A program made the position numbers and the translations under genes. Source: Streptomyces sp. 35G-GA-8 (GTDB lineage: Bacteria; Actinomycetota; Actinomycetes; Streptomycetales; Streptomycetaceae). Taken from it: DNA of 64,000 nt. Where the stretch lies: assembly GCF_023534745.1 (NCBI RefSeq), contig NZ_JAMHJQ010000008.1, forward strand, positions 248,406 through 312,405, written 5' to 3'. Below, one piece after another: positions 8,155 through 16,423 of this stretch; within the stretch, counting starts at the first letter, position 1, and the number at the start of each line of letters is the position of its first letter. A model generated the notes under the pieces. That model was not told the DNA's origin. It saw only the letters and a program-made list of their open reading frames with translations, and searched no databases.

Positions 8155-8736
8155 GTGGACCGTGGAACGGAGGACGTGCTCGGCGCGGTGGGACCCCGGT
8201 TGCGTGCGCTGCGTCGCGACCGCGGCATCACTCTCGCCGACCTCGCCGCGATGACCGGGGTGTCGGAGAGCACCCTGTCCCGGCTGGAGAGCGGGCAGCG
8301 CCGGGCGACCCTGGAGTTGCTGCTGCCGCTGGCCCGTACGTACGACGTGCCGCTGGACGACCTCGTCGGTGCCCCGCGTACAGGCGACCCCCGGATCCAT
8401 CTGAAGCCGATCAAGCGGCACGGGATGATCTTCGTACCGTTGTCCCGACGGCCGGGCGGAATGCACGCCTTCAAAATGATCATCCCGGCCCGGCCGCATC
8501 CGCTCGAACCGACCCCGCAGACCCACGAAGGCTTCGAATGGCTGTATGTGCTCAGCGGTCGCCTGCGGCTGGTGCTCGGCGAACGCGACGTGACATTGCC
8601 GCCCGGTGAGGCAGCCGAGTTCGACACGTCCGTGCCGCACTGGCTGGGCAGCGCGGACGGCGGCGTGGTCGAGCTTCTTATCCTGTTCGGCCTGCAAGGG
8701 ATGCGTGCGCATGTGCGCGTCGGCCCCGATCGGTAG
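8155..8736 (+). CDS. XRE family transcriptional regulator with C-terminal cupin domain
   Basis: This 193-residue regulator has an N-terminal helix-turn-helix (LRALRRDRGITLADLAAMTG, then VSESTLSRLESGQRR). Its C-terminal cupin barrel (about 110-190) contains HEGFEWLYVLSGRLRL and LPPGEAAEFD. Cupin domains in this family sense small ligands. GTG 8155 lies just downstream of a promoter-like sequence with no ribosome binding site, consistent with leaderless translation. An upstream ATG at 8080 in frame would overlap the promoter and operator and is less likely. Confidence 0.9.
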   Translation: MDRGTEDVLGAVGPRLRALRRDRGITLADLAAMTGVSESTLSRLESGQRRATLELLLPLARTYDVPLDDLVGAPRTGDPRIHLKPIKRHGMIFVPLSRRPGGMHAFKMIIPARPHPLEPTPQTHEGFEWLYVLSGRLRLVLGERDVTLPPGEAAEFDTSVPHWLGSADGGVVELLILFGLQGMRAHVRVGPDR

Positions 8737-8888
8737 CGAGCCCGCGGCCGTGGAGGGCGACTTCCACGACTTCCACGCCTGCTGCGCCCATTGCGCTTTC
8801 GACGCGCTCGACATCCCGCCCCGAACGCGCGGGCGCCCCGCCGGAACCCACCCGACGGGGCCTCACACCCACGGCTCTCAGTACACGG

Positions 8889-11717
8889 TCAGCCGACCGA
8901 GCTGTACGCCACCACCCCGCGCAGCACCGCCTCGACCGCCTTGCGGGCGTTCTTCGCGACCGTACTGTTCTCGCGCGGTGCGGCGGCGGCGATCTGGCCG
9001 AGCACATCGATGACCTGCTTGCACCAGCGCACGAAGTCACCGGCCGGCATCTCGGCCTCGCGCAGCACCTCGTCCAGCCCCTTGCCCGAGGCCCACATAT
9101 AGACCGCCCAGGCGAAGCCGAGATCGGGCTCGCGCTGTCCGACGCCCTCCGCCTGACTGATCTTCAGGTCCTCCTCCAGGGCGTCCAGCCGGCCCCAGAT
9201 ACGGACCATCTCGCCCAGCGCGTCCTTCGCCGCGCCCGACGGGACCTTGGGCGCCACCGCGTCGTCCGACTGCCTCGCCTCGTACACGAGCGCCGAGACG
9301 CAGGCGGCCAGCTCGGCCGGGGAGAGCCCTTCCCACACCCGGTCCCGCAGGCACTCGCTCGCCAGGAGGTCCAACTCGCCGTAGAGCCTGGCCAGCCGCC
9401 GTCCGTGCTCCGTGACCTCGTCCCCGCGCAGATAGTCCAGCTCGGTGAGGAGCGCGACGATCCGGTCGAAGGTCCGGGCGATGGTGTTCGTACGCCCCTC
9501 GATCCTGCGCTCCAGCTGCCGGGTGTCCCGCTGGAGCCGGTGGTAGCGCTCGGCCCAGCGGGCGTGGTCCTCCCGCTCGTCGCAGCCGTGGCACGGGTGG
9601 GCGCGCAGCTCCGTACGGAGCCGGACGATCTCCCGGTCGTCCGCCGCGGCGGCACGCTGCTTGCGGTGCCGCTCGGGCACGATGTGCCCAGCCTTCGTAC
9701 GCAGCGCGGACGCCAGATCACGGCGCGACTGCGGGGAACGCGCGTTGAACGACTTGGGGATGCGCATCCGCTCCAGCGCCTCCACCGGCACCGGGAAGTC
9801 CATCGAGGCCAGCCGCTTGACCTGGCGCTCGGCGGTCAGCACAAGCGGCCGTGGCCCGTCCTGGTACTCCAGCCCCCGGTGGCCATTGGCGCGGCCGGCC
9901 GGCAGCCCGGGGTCGAGCACCAGCGCCAGACCGGAGAACTTCCCGGTCGGCACATGAATGACATCGCCCGGCTTGAGCTTCTCCAGCGACGAGGCCGCGG
10001 CGGCCCGCCGCTGCGCCGCGCCCTGTTTGGCCAGCTCGGTCTCGCGGTCCTTGAGCTCGCGGCGCATGCGCGCGTACTCCCCGAAGTCCCCCAGATGGCA
10101 GGTCATGCCCTCCCGGTAGCCGTCGAGACCCTCCTCGTTGCGCTGGACCTGCCGGGAGATCCCGACGACCGACTTGTCGGCCTGGAACTGGGCGAAGGAG
10201 GTCTCCAGCAGCTCGCGCGAGCGGTGCCGGCCGAACTGCTGCACGAGATTGACGGCCATGTTGTACGAGGGCCGGAAGCTGGAGCGCAGCGGATAGGTCC
10301 GCGTCCCCGCGAGCCCGGCGAGCGCGCCCGGGTCCATACCGCGCTGCCAGAGCACCACGGCGTGGCCCTCGACGTCGATACCGCGCCGCCCGGCCCGCCC
10401 GGTCAGCTGCGTGTACTCACCGGGGGTGATGTCGGCGTGCTGCTCGCCGTTCCACTTGACGAGCTTCTCCAGGACCACGGACCTGGCGGGCATATTGATG
10501 CCGAGCGCCAGGGTCTCGGTCGCGAAGACCGCCTTGACCAGGCCGCGGACGAACAGCTCCTCCACGACCTCCTTGAAGGTCGGCAGCATTCCGGCGTGGT
10601 GCGCGGCGATGCCGCGCTCCAGGCCCTCCAGCCACTCGTAGTAGCCGAGGACATGAAGGTCCTCGCCGGGGATGGAGGCCGTGCGCTCCTCGACGATCTC
10701 GCGGACCCGGCGGCGCGCCTCGTCGTTGTTGAGCCGCAGCCCCGCGTACATGCACTGCTGTACGGCGGCCTCGCAGCCGGCCCGGCTGAAGATGAACGTG
10801 ATCGCGGGCAGCAGTCCCTCGGCGTCGAGGCGCTCGATGACCTCGGGCCTGCCGGGCGTCCAGATCCGGGAGCGCTGGCGGCGCTCGCGCTCGCGGTCCG
10901 CCTCGCGGATCATCTTCCCGCGCCGACGCTCGCGCGGGTTGTACGTGCGCTGGTTCTCCATCCGGGCCAGCCGGACGAGATCCGGACTGACCTCGCGCTT
11001 GCCGGCCCCGCGCCCGCCGTGGTCGGTTTCCTCCTCGAAGAGGTCGTACATCCGGCGCCCGGCCATCACATGCTGCCAGAGCGGCACGGGCCGGTGCTCG
11101 GAGACGATCACTTCGGTGTCACCACGGACGGTGTCCAGCCAGTCACCGAACTCCTCGGCATTGGAGACCGTCGCCGAGAGTGAGACGAGCGTGACCGACT
11201 CGGGGAGATGGATGATCACCTCTTCCCAGACGGCGCCCCGGAAGCGGTCGGAGAGGTAGTGCACCTCGTCCATCACCACATAGCCGAGCCCGCTGAGCGC
11301 CTGGGAGCCCGCGTAGAGCATGTTGCGCAGCACCTCGGTGGTCATGACGACCACCGGAGCGTCCGCGTTGACGCTGTTGTCCCCGGTCAGCAGGCCGACC
11401 TTGGCGGCGCCGTAGCGCTTGGCCAGATCGGCGTACTTCTGGTTGGAGAGCGCCTTGATGGGCGTGGTGTAGAAGCACTTGCGGCCCTCGGCCAGGGCCA
11501 GGTGCACGGCGAACTCGCCGACGATCGTCTTGCCCGAGCCGGTGGGCGCGGCGACCAGCACGCCCTTCCCCGCCTCCAGGGCCTGGCATGCCTCGATCTG
11601 GAAGGGGTCCAGGCCGAATTCGTACATCTCGCGGAAGGGAGCGAGCGCCGTGGCCTGCTCGACGGCGCGGATCCGGGAAGCGGCGTAGCGCTCGGCTGGT
11701 GAGAGGTCCTCTGTCAT
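8889..11717 (-). CDS. DEAD/DEAH-box helicase, Ski2/HelY-like
   Basis: This 942-residue SF2 helicase has Walker A APTGSGKT (residues 57-64), DEVH (VVMDEVHYLSDRFRG), motif III VSLSATVSNAEE and motif VI QLTGRAGRRGID. The C-terminal third resembles the DSHCT domain of Ski2/Mtr4-type helicases. Its actinobacterial counterpart HelY (Rv2092c) likewise neighbours tatC, tatA, pafC and pafB. The role is probably RNA turnover or nucleic-acid repair; this is inference. ATG 11717 has no good ribosome binding site, but TAGGCT at 11728-11733 (minus strand) fits a -10 for a near-leaderless mRNA. A GTG at 11741 would add 8 residues. Confidence 0.93.
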   Translation of the reverse strand: MTEDLSPAERYAASRIRAVEQATALAPFREMYEFGLDPFQIEACQALEAGKGVLVAAPTGSGKTIVGEFAVHLALAEGRKCFYTTPIKALSNQKYADLAKRYGAAKVGLLTGDNSVNADAPVVVMTTEVLRNMLYAGSQALSGLGYVVMDEVHYLSDRFRGAVWEEVIIHLPESVTLVSLSATVSNAEEFGDWLDTVRGDTEVIVSEHRPVPLWQHVMAGRRMYDLFEEETDHGGRGAGKREVSPDLVRLARMENQRTYNPRERRRGKMIREADRERERRQRSRIWTPGRPEVIERLDAEGLLPAITFIFSRAGCEAAVQQCMYAGLRLNNDEARRRVREIVEERTASIPGEDLHVLGYYEWLEGLERGIAAHHAGMLPTFKEVVEELFVRGLVKAVFATETLALGINMPARSVVLEKLVKWNGEQHADITPGEYTQLTGRAGRRGIDVEGHAVVLWQRGMDPGALAGLAGTRTYPLRSSFRPSYNMAVNLVQQFGRHRSRELLETSFAQFQADKSVVGISRQVQRNEEGLDGYREGMTCHLGDFGEYARMRRELKDRETELAKQGAAQRRAAAASSLEKLKPGDVIHVPTGKFSGLALVLDPGLPAGRANGHRGLEYQDGPRPLVLTAERQVKRLASMDFPVPVEALERMRIPKSFNARSPQSRRDLASALRTKAGHIVPERHRKQRAAAADDREIVRLRTELRAHPCHGCDEREDHARWAERYHRLQRDTRQLERRIEGRTNTIARTFDRIVALLTELDYLRGDEVTEHGRRLARLYGELDLLASECLRDRVWEGLSPAELAACVSALVYEARQSDDAVAPKVPSGAAKDALGEMVRIWGRLDALEEDLKISQAEGVGQREPDLGFAWAVYMWASGKGLDEVLREAEMPAGDFVRWCKQVIDVLGQIAAAAPRENSTVAKNARKAVEAVLRGVVAYSSVG

Positions 11718-11727
11718 CTTGAAGTCG

Positions 11728-11750
11728 AGCCTACCCGCCACCTCTGACAG
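11728..11750 (-). promoter_or_regulatory. Candidate PafBC-type promoter of the HelY-like helicase
   Basis: Read on the minus strand, CTGTCAGAG (11750-11742) matches 7 of 9 positions of TTGTCRGTG. An exact 8-base spacer and TAGGCT (11733-11728) follow, fitting TAnnnT. The start codon at 11717 begins 11 bases after the -10 (10 bases between). This is weaker than the exonuclease and RecB-type sites. Confidence 0.35.
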
Positions 11751-11822
11751 TCAGCCCGATCTTTAATCGCCCTTGGAAAGCCCCACTACGGGCACCCGGA
11801 GAGGCATGGACGAGCGTGGTGC

Positions 11823-11848
11823 GGTCCCGCCGGTCTCCCGGCGGGACC
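11823..11848. terminator. Rho-independent-type hairpin after tatC
   Basis: GGTCCCGCCGG (11823-11833) and CCGGCGGGACC (11838-11848) form a perfect 11-base stem with a TCTC loop. It lies 7 bases beyond the tatC stop and has no U-run, as is common in Streptomyces. Confidence 0.75.
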
Positions 11849-11855
11849 ACCACGG

Positions 11856-12809
11856 TCAGGTGACGTCGTCGTAACCGTTCAGTCGCTTCGTACCGCCGCT
11901 GTCCGACCGCTCGGAAAGAGCGGGCGGCGCCGAGACGGGTTCGATCTCCCCGACGGCCTCCGGGGTCAGATCCAGGTCCGAGGCCTCGTCGTCGCCGGGT
12001 CCCATGGCCTCGCGCCGTCCCTTGCGGCGGTCGTTCAGGAGCGAGATCGCCGTGGCGACGAAGTACAGCACCCAGATCGGCACCGCCAGGCCCATCATGG
12101 TGAGCGGGTCGGTGCTGGGCGTGGCCACCGCGGAGAACACGGTGATGCCCATGATCATGCCTCGCCACCAGCCGGCCATCCGCTTGCCGGTGATGACCCC
12201 GCCGAGATTGAGCATCACCAGCAGCAGCGGCAGCTCGAAGGCGAGACCGAAGACCACGACCATGCGGGTGATCAGATCGAGCAGATCATCCAGCGGAAGC
12301 TGGTTGTCCAGGTTGGCGGGCGAGAAGTCCAGCAGGACGACCGCCATCGTCGGCAGTGTCGTGTACGCGAAGAAGCCACCGGCCAGGAAGAGCGGGAAGC
12401 CCGCCGCCACGAAGGCGAGCGAGTACTTCTTCTCCGCCTTGTGCAGCCCCGGGGCGACAAAGGCCCACAGCTGGTAGAGCCAGATCGGTGAGGAGACCAC
12501 GACACCGGCCGTCAGCGAGACCTTGAGCGCGAGGGTGAACGGAGTCAGCAGACCATTCAGGACAATGCGGGCACAGGGGCCGCCGTCCTGCTTGGCCAGT
12601 TCCGTGAAGCTCGCCTCACATCCGACCGACTTCAGGATGGGGTCGGTGAAGAACTCGATGATGTCCTTGTAGAAGAACGCGGAGACGAGCGTCACGACGA
12701 CGATCGCCACCAGCGCCTTGGCGAGCCGGTTGCGCAGCTCACGCAGGTGCTCCACCAGGGGCATCCGCCCCTCGGGATCGGTCTCCTTTTTGCGGGCAGA
12801 CTTAAGCAA
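11856..12809 (-). CDS. tatC: Sec-independent (twin-arginine) translocase subunit TatC
   Basis: This 317-residue multi-spanning membrane protein recognises twin-arginine signal peptides. The N-terminal PLVEHLRELRNRL (about 17-29) and the conserved Glu in FELPLLLVML are family hallmarks, and about six membrane segments are visible. A hydrophilic acidic C-terminal tail of about 60 residues follows the last segment. The start is TTG 12809 with GAGG upstream. It lies 62 bases downstream of tatA on the same strand and ends at a hairpin. Confidence 0.96.
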   Translation of the reverse strand: MLKSARKKETDPEGRMPLVEHLRELRNRLAKALVAIVVVTLVSAFFYKDIIEFFTDPILKSVGCEASFTELAKQDGGPCARIVLNGLLTPFTLALKVSLTAGVVVSSPIWLYQLWAFVAPGLHKAEKKYSLAFVAAGFPLFLAGGFFAYTTLPTMAVVLLDFSPANLDNQLPLDDLLDLITRMVVVFGLAFELPLLLVMLNLGGVITGKRMAGWWRGMIMGITVFSAVATPSTDPLTMMGLAVPIWVLYFVATAISLLNDRRKGRREAMGPGDDEASDLDLTPEAVGEIEPVSAPPALSERSDSGGTKRLNGYDDVT

Positions 12810-12871
12810 CCCACGTCCTCATCTCGTGCGGCGGGCGGCCGACGACAGCGGTACCCGCTTCGGCCCAGGTG

Positions 12872-13165
12872 TCAGCGCTTGGTGGTCGAGTCCGTCGGCT
12901 CGGTCACCGGACGCGCGCTGGTCACATCTCCGGGCGCGGCCTGGATCGTACGCGGCACGACGTGGTCCTGAGCGGTCTCGTCGCCCTTCGGCTCCGCCGG
13001 GGCCGTCTGCTGGCCCTCCGACTTCATCGCCTTGGCCTCGCTCTTGAGGATGCGGGCCGACTTGCCGAGCGAACGCGCCATGTCGGGAAGCTTCTTCGCG
13101 CCGAACAGCAGGACGATCACGACGAGGATGAGAATGATCTCGGTGGGACCGAGCCTTCCGAACAT
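12872..13165 (-). CDS. tatA: Sec-independent translocase subunit TatA
   Basis: This 97-residue protein has the TatA/E architecture: a short N-terminus (MFGRLGPTE), one membrane helix (about 8-22), the FGAKKLPDMARSLGKS amphipathic helix, and a charged flexible tail. TatA oligomers form the pore for folded Tat substrates. It is upstream of tatC, while tatB is not in this window. The pafC/pafB/pafA genes lie upstream in the arrangement also seen in mycobacteria. Confidence 0.95.
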   Translation of the reverse strand: MFGRLGPTEIILILVVIVLLFGAKKLPDMARSLGKSARILKSEAKAMKSEGQQTAPAEPKGDETAQDHVVPRTIQAAPGDVTSARPVTEPTDSTTKR

Positions 13166-13374
13166 AACCTTTTACCTTCTCACCGAGGCGGCATGGGAGG
13201 GGCCTGCACAGATTCGGCCGGACTCTTGTCCGACGTGATTGCGCAGCGATCGTAACGCGCAGGGGTGAACACGGGGCAATCCCTGTGCGTACTTCCGTCG
13301 GCGGCCCGCGCCTCGCTCCCGGGGCCACGCTGTGCAGCGTACCCCGCGATATGGCCGGTGAGCAGGGGGCGTCG

Positions 13375-13572
13375 CTACCTCAACGTCTCGCCCGTGGCGG
13401 CCAGCCGGGTGGCCGCCCGCTCCAGGTCCTCGGCGGCCCGGTTGATCGTCTCGGTGGTGTCGGCGACCTGACGGCCGAGCCGCTGGGCTTCCACGAAGAC
13501 GCGGACGGCCAGGACGCCGAGCACGGCGATACCACAGAAACCCAGGGCGATGGCGAGCATGGGCCAGAACAT
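13375..13572 (-). CDS. Small conserved single-span membrane protein
   Basis: This 65-residue protein has a hydrophobic helix at residues 5-28 followed by a charged, heptad-like helix (EAQRLGRQVADTTETINRAA). The shape is a membrane anchor with a short coiled coil. I do not recognise a named family. TAGGCT at 13579-13584 (minus strand) lies 6 bases before the ATG and no ribosome binding site is visible, so the transcript may be leaderless. It sits between the zinc-ribbon gene and tatA. Confidence 0.65.
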   Translation of the reverse strand: MFWPMLAIALGFCGIAVLGVLAVRVFVEAQRLGRQVADTTETINRAAEDLERAATRLAATGETLR

Positions 13573-13657
13573 GGGCAGAGCCTAGACCGTTCCAGGAAGT
13601 GAGGATTCAGGACGTGTTTCCCGGACGTGTGTCCGGGTCGCGCTTCGGGGACGTCGT

Positions 13658-13918
13658 TCAGGGGGTGGAGTGGAGTCGGAGGGTACGCACCCCGCCGCCG
13701 GTGAGGAGTTCGACGATGCGTTCCCCCGCGGGCTTGCGCACCATGGCCTCGCACTCGGGACAGGTGAAGGAGTAGAAGGTGGTCTTGGCGCTGGCGCCGA
13801 TCGCCAGGCGCAGGGCGCCCGCGGAGAGTTCGAAGCGGGCACGGCACTCGGGACAGGCCGCCTTGAAGAGCACCGGAGCGACGGTCGAAAGTCCGAAGGG
13901 CCCAGCTATGGTCGACAT
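13658..13918 (-). CDS. Small zinc-ribbon-like conserved protein
   Basis: This 86-residue protein contains two CPEC pairs (about residues 22-25 and 53-56) that should bind one zinc ion, each within an amphipathic strand-rich context. The remainder includes KPAGERIVELLTGGG near the C-terminus. ATG 13918 has AAGGAGA 9 bases upstream. It follows pafC by 35 bases and is probably in the same transcript. Function is unknown; a DNA-, RNA- or protein-binding adaptor is possible. Confidence 0.75.
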   Translation of the reverse strand: MSTIAGPFGLSTVAPVLFKAACPECRARFELSAGALRLAIGASAKTTFYSFTCPECEAMVRKPAGERIVELLTGGGVRTLRLHSTP

Positions 13919-13953
13919 TGCGCGTGGTTCTCCTTGTCCTCGTCCTCGGCCGT

Positions 13954-14910
13954 TCACCGGTGGTCGTCGTAGGCCGCGAGCGCCTCGCCCGCCGCCAGCC
14001 GCGCGCTCTCCGCCAGCTCCGGCGGGGAGACGATGCGTCCGTCCCCGCCGAGCCGCAGGGCCAGCCGTCTGAGCGAGGCGGGCGCGGGGGTGCGCAGCGT
14101 GATCCGCAGCCCGCCGTCGGGGAGTTCGACCGCGCTGTCGTGCGGGTAGTACTCCGCCACCCACCGGCCGCCCGGCCCCACCTCGATCACCACCTCGGGG
14201 TCCTCTGCCGAGGGCTGCACCAGACCTTCCGACAGATCCCTCAGCTCCAGCTCCGGGGGCGCGGCCGGTGCGTCCAGCAGCCTGATCTCGGCGACCCGGT
14301 CGAGGCGGAACGTACGCCGCGCCTCGGAGAGCCGGCACCACGCCTCCATATAGGTGTGCCCCACGGCGAACAGCCGGATCGGGTCGACCTCACGCTCCGT
14401 CAGCTCGTCACGCGCCGGTGAGTAGTAGCGCAGCCACAACCGCCGGCGCTCCGAGATCGCGCGGTCGACCTCGGCGAACACCCCGCCCTCGGACTCGAAG
14501 GTCACCGAGAGCCGGGAGCTCGCGCCCGCGGCCTCCCCGGCGGCCGTCTCCAGCTTGGCGGTGGCGCGCAGCAGCGCCTGCCGGTCGCCCTCCCGCAGCC
14601 CCGGCAGGGTGGCGACGGCGCGGGCGGCGACGAGCAGCGCCGTGGCCTCGTCGGCCGCGAGCCGCAGCGGCTCGGCGACATCGTCGGGGTTGTGCCACCA
14701 GATGCGGTCGCCGTCGGTGTCGATGTCGAGCAGATCGCCGCCGCGGAAGCTGGTCCCGCACATGGGCAGCACATCGAGGTCGGAGATCAGCTCGTCCTCG
14801 GTGATGCCGAAGGCGCGGGCGACATCGCTGACATGAGCGCCGGGGCGCTCCCGCAGATAGGTCACCAGCGAGAGCATCCGCCGGGTCTGGTCGATGGCGT
14901 TGGCTGCCAT
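13954..14910 (-). CDS. pafC: WYL-domain transcriptional regulator PafC
   Basis: This 318-residue protein has an N-terminal DNA-binding region (TRRMLSLVTYLRERPGAHVS, with DVARAFGITEDELISDL), the conserved MCGTSF, and a central WYL domain containing LRYYSPARDELTEREVDP. A C-terminal WCX extension follows. It starts 17 bases after pafB and has the same length. In mycobacteria PafB and PafC act together as an activator of the RecA-independent DNA-damage response. Upstream same-strand pafB and nearby pafA support the assignment. Confidence 0.9.
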   Translation of the reverse strand: MAANAIDQTRRMLSLVTYLRERPGAHVSDVARAFGITEDELISDLDVLPMCGTSFRGGDLLDIDTDGDRIWWHNPDDVAEPLRLAADEATALLVAARAVATLPGLREGDRQALLRATAKLETAAGEAAGASSRLSVTFESEGGVFAEVDRAISERRRLWLRYYSPARDELTEREVDPIRLFAVGHTYMEAWCRLSEARRTFRLDRVAEIRLLDAPAAPPELELRDLSEGLVQPSAEDPEVVIEVGPGGRWVAEYYPHDSAVELPDGGLRITLRTPAPASLRRLALRLGGDGRIVSPPELAESARLAAGEALAAYDDHR

Positions 14911-14927
14911 GGTTGTACGAGTCCCCC

Positions 14928-15884
14928 TCAGCCCTTGGCCACGGCGCGCAGCCGGTCCAGGACATCGGCCCGCAGATCCGCGGGCTCCAGTACGACCGCG
15001 TCCGGGCCGAACTCCACCAGCCAGGCGTCCAGCCCATGTCCGTAAGGGACTTCCAGCTCGTCCCAGCCGTCGCCCAGCTCCCGTGACGACAGCGCCTTGG
15101 CCCGCAGCGGATAGCCGCACCCGGAGCGCAGCCTGATCAGCGCGGAGCGCGTCGCGGTCTCCCCCGCCCAGGTCTCCACGGTCTCCCGTACGGTGACGAC
15201 ATCGGGTACGGGCGCGCTGAAGACTCCCACGCGGGAGCGGACCCGGCCGGTGATCCGGGAGAGCCGGAAGACCCGCTCGGCGCCGCGGTCCCGGTCCCAG
15301 CCGGCCAGATACCAGTGGCCGCGCCAGCACTCCAGCGTCCAGGGCTCCACCTGGCGCTGCTCCGGGCGGGCGGCATTGGCCTTGCGGTAGTCGAAGGCGA
15401 CGGGCCGCCGGTCGCGGCAGGCGAGCATCAGCGGTTCGAAGGCGGCCTCATGGACGGGGATACGGGGTTCGAGCGCGCCGTGGTGCGCCTCGTACGCGTC
15501 CTCCGCCTCCGGCATCCCGGCGGCGCGCAGCTTCTGCAGGGCGCCGCTCGCCGCGCCCGCCAGCCGCGCCTGCTGCCACACCTTGGCGGCGAGACCGAGG
15601 GCGGCGGCCTCCTCGGCGTCGAGGGTGATGGCGGGCAGCCGGTTGCTGTCGCGCCGGGCGAGATAGCCGGTGTCACCGTCGAGGTTCTCCACCGTCTCGA
15701 TGACCAGTCCGAGTTCGCGCAGATCATCCTTGTCCCGCTCGAACATCCGGTTGAACGAGTCGTCGGTGCCGGCCTCCAGATAGGCCTCGATGGAGCCCCG
15801 CAGCTCACGCTTGCTGAGCGGACGCCGGGTCCCGAGCAGACACAGCGCCAGATTCATCAGCCGCTCGGCCTTGGCAATGGCCAT
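14928..15884 (-). CDS. pafB: WYL-domain transcriptional regulator PafB
   Basis: This 318-residue protein begins MAIAKAERLMNLALCLLGTR, strongly like mycobacterial PafB, and includes SFNRMFERDKDDLRELG in the winged-helix part. The WYL domain carries AFDYRKANAARPEQRQVEPW, followed by a WCX tail. ATG 15884 has GAGG 8 bases upstream. It is the first gene of pafB-pafC. Together the pair should bind single-stranded or damage-derived nucleic acid and activate repair promoters; this is known for mycobacteria and inferred here. Confidence 0.9.
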   Translation of the reverse strand: MAIAKAERLMNLALCLLGTRRPLSKRELRGSIEAYLEAGTDDSFNRMFERDKDDLRELGLVIETVENLDGDTGYLARRDSNRLPAITLDAEEAAALGLAAKVWQQARLAGAASGALQKLRAAGMPEAEDAYEAHHGALEPRIPVHEAAFEPLMLACRDRRPVAFDYRKANAARPEQRQVEPWTLECWRGHWYLAGWDRDRGAERVFRLSRITGRVRSRVGVFSAPVPDVVTVRETVETWAGETATRSALIRLRSGCGYPLRAKALSSRELGDGWDELEVPYGHGLDAWLVEFGPDAVVLEPADLRADVLDRLRAVAKG

Positions 15885-15950
15885 CGACGCCTCGCACCCC
15901 TCTTGATCGTGCCGCGCTCCCCGCTGACCGTACCGCCCCGGGGTGTCGCC

Positions 15951-15991
15951 GTAAAAGCCGAGGGCCCATGCCGGACAGCATGGGCCCTCGG
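15951..15991 (-). terminator. Terminator after the small FKBP gene
   Basis: CCGAGGGCCCATGC (15958-15971) pairs perfectly with GCATGGGCCCTCGG (15978-15991) around a 6-base loop. On the minus strand it is followed by CTTTTA, giving a classic intrinsic terminator between the FKBP gene and pafB. Confidence 0.9.
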
Positions 15992-16005
15992 GTGTCCGGA
16001 AGTGA

Positions 16006-16380
16006 TCAGACAGCGACCAGGTCACAGACGAAGATCAGCGCCTCACCGGGGGCGATCCGGCCGCCGCCGGCGCCGCGCTCGCCGTACGCCAGGTGCGAGG
16101 GGATGATCAGCTGGCGACGGCCGCCGACCTTCATGCCCTGCACGCCCTCGTCCCAGCCCTTGATGACCTGGCCGGCGCCGAGCTGGAACTGAAGCGGGGT
16201 ACCGCGGTTCCACGAGGAGTCGAACTCCTCACCGGTGGAGAACGCCACGCCGACGTAGTGGACGGACACGGTGTCGCCCGCCTTGGCCTCCGGGCCGTCG
16301 CCGACGACGAGGTCCTTGATCTCCAGATCGGCCGGCGGCTCGCCACCCGGGAAGTCGACCTCGGGCTTGTCGATGCTCAC
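16006..16380 (-). CDS. FKBP-type peptidyl-prolyl cis-trans isomerase
   Basis: This 124-residue cytosolic protein is one FKBP domain. It carries the usual motifs VSVHYVGVAFSTGEEFDSSW, LGAGQVIKGWDEGVQGMKVG and IPSHLAYGERGAGG. It speeds proline isomerisation during folding. It lies 43 bases downstream of the lipoprotein FKBP gene and is closed by a strong terminator. Confidence 0.95.
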   Translation of the reverse strand: MSIDKPEVDFPGGEPPADLEIKDLVVGDGPEAKAGDTVSVHYVGVAFSTGEEFDSSWNRGTPLQFQLGAGQVIKGWDEGVQGMKVGGRRQLIIPSHLAYGERGAGGGRIAPGEALIFVCDLVAV

Positions 16381-16423
16381 TGAACTGCTCCTCTAAATGA
16401 TGAACGGGGCAACCGGGACAGTC

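Noticed and set aside
13265-13471. 68-codon plus-strand frame between tatA and the small membrane gene
   Set aside because: Low-complexity Ala/Arg/Ser translation and overlap with the opposite-strand small membrane protein; no start signal.
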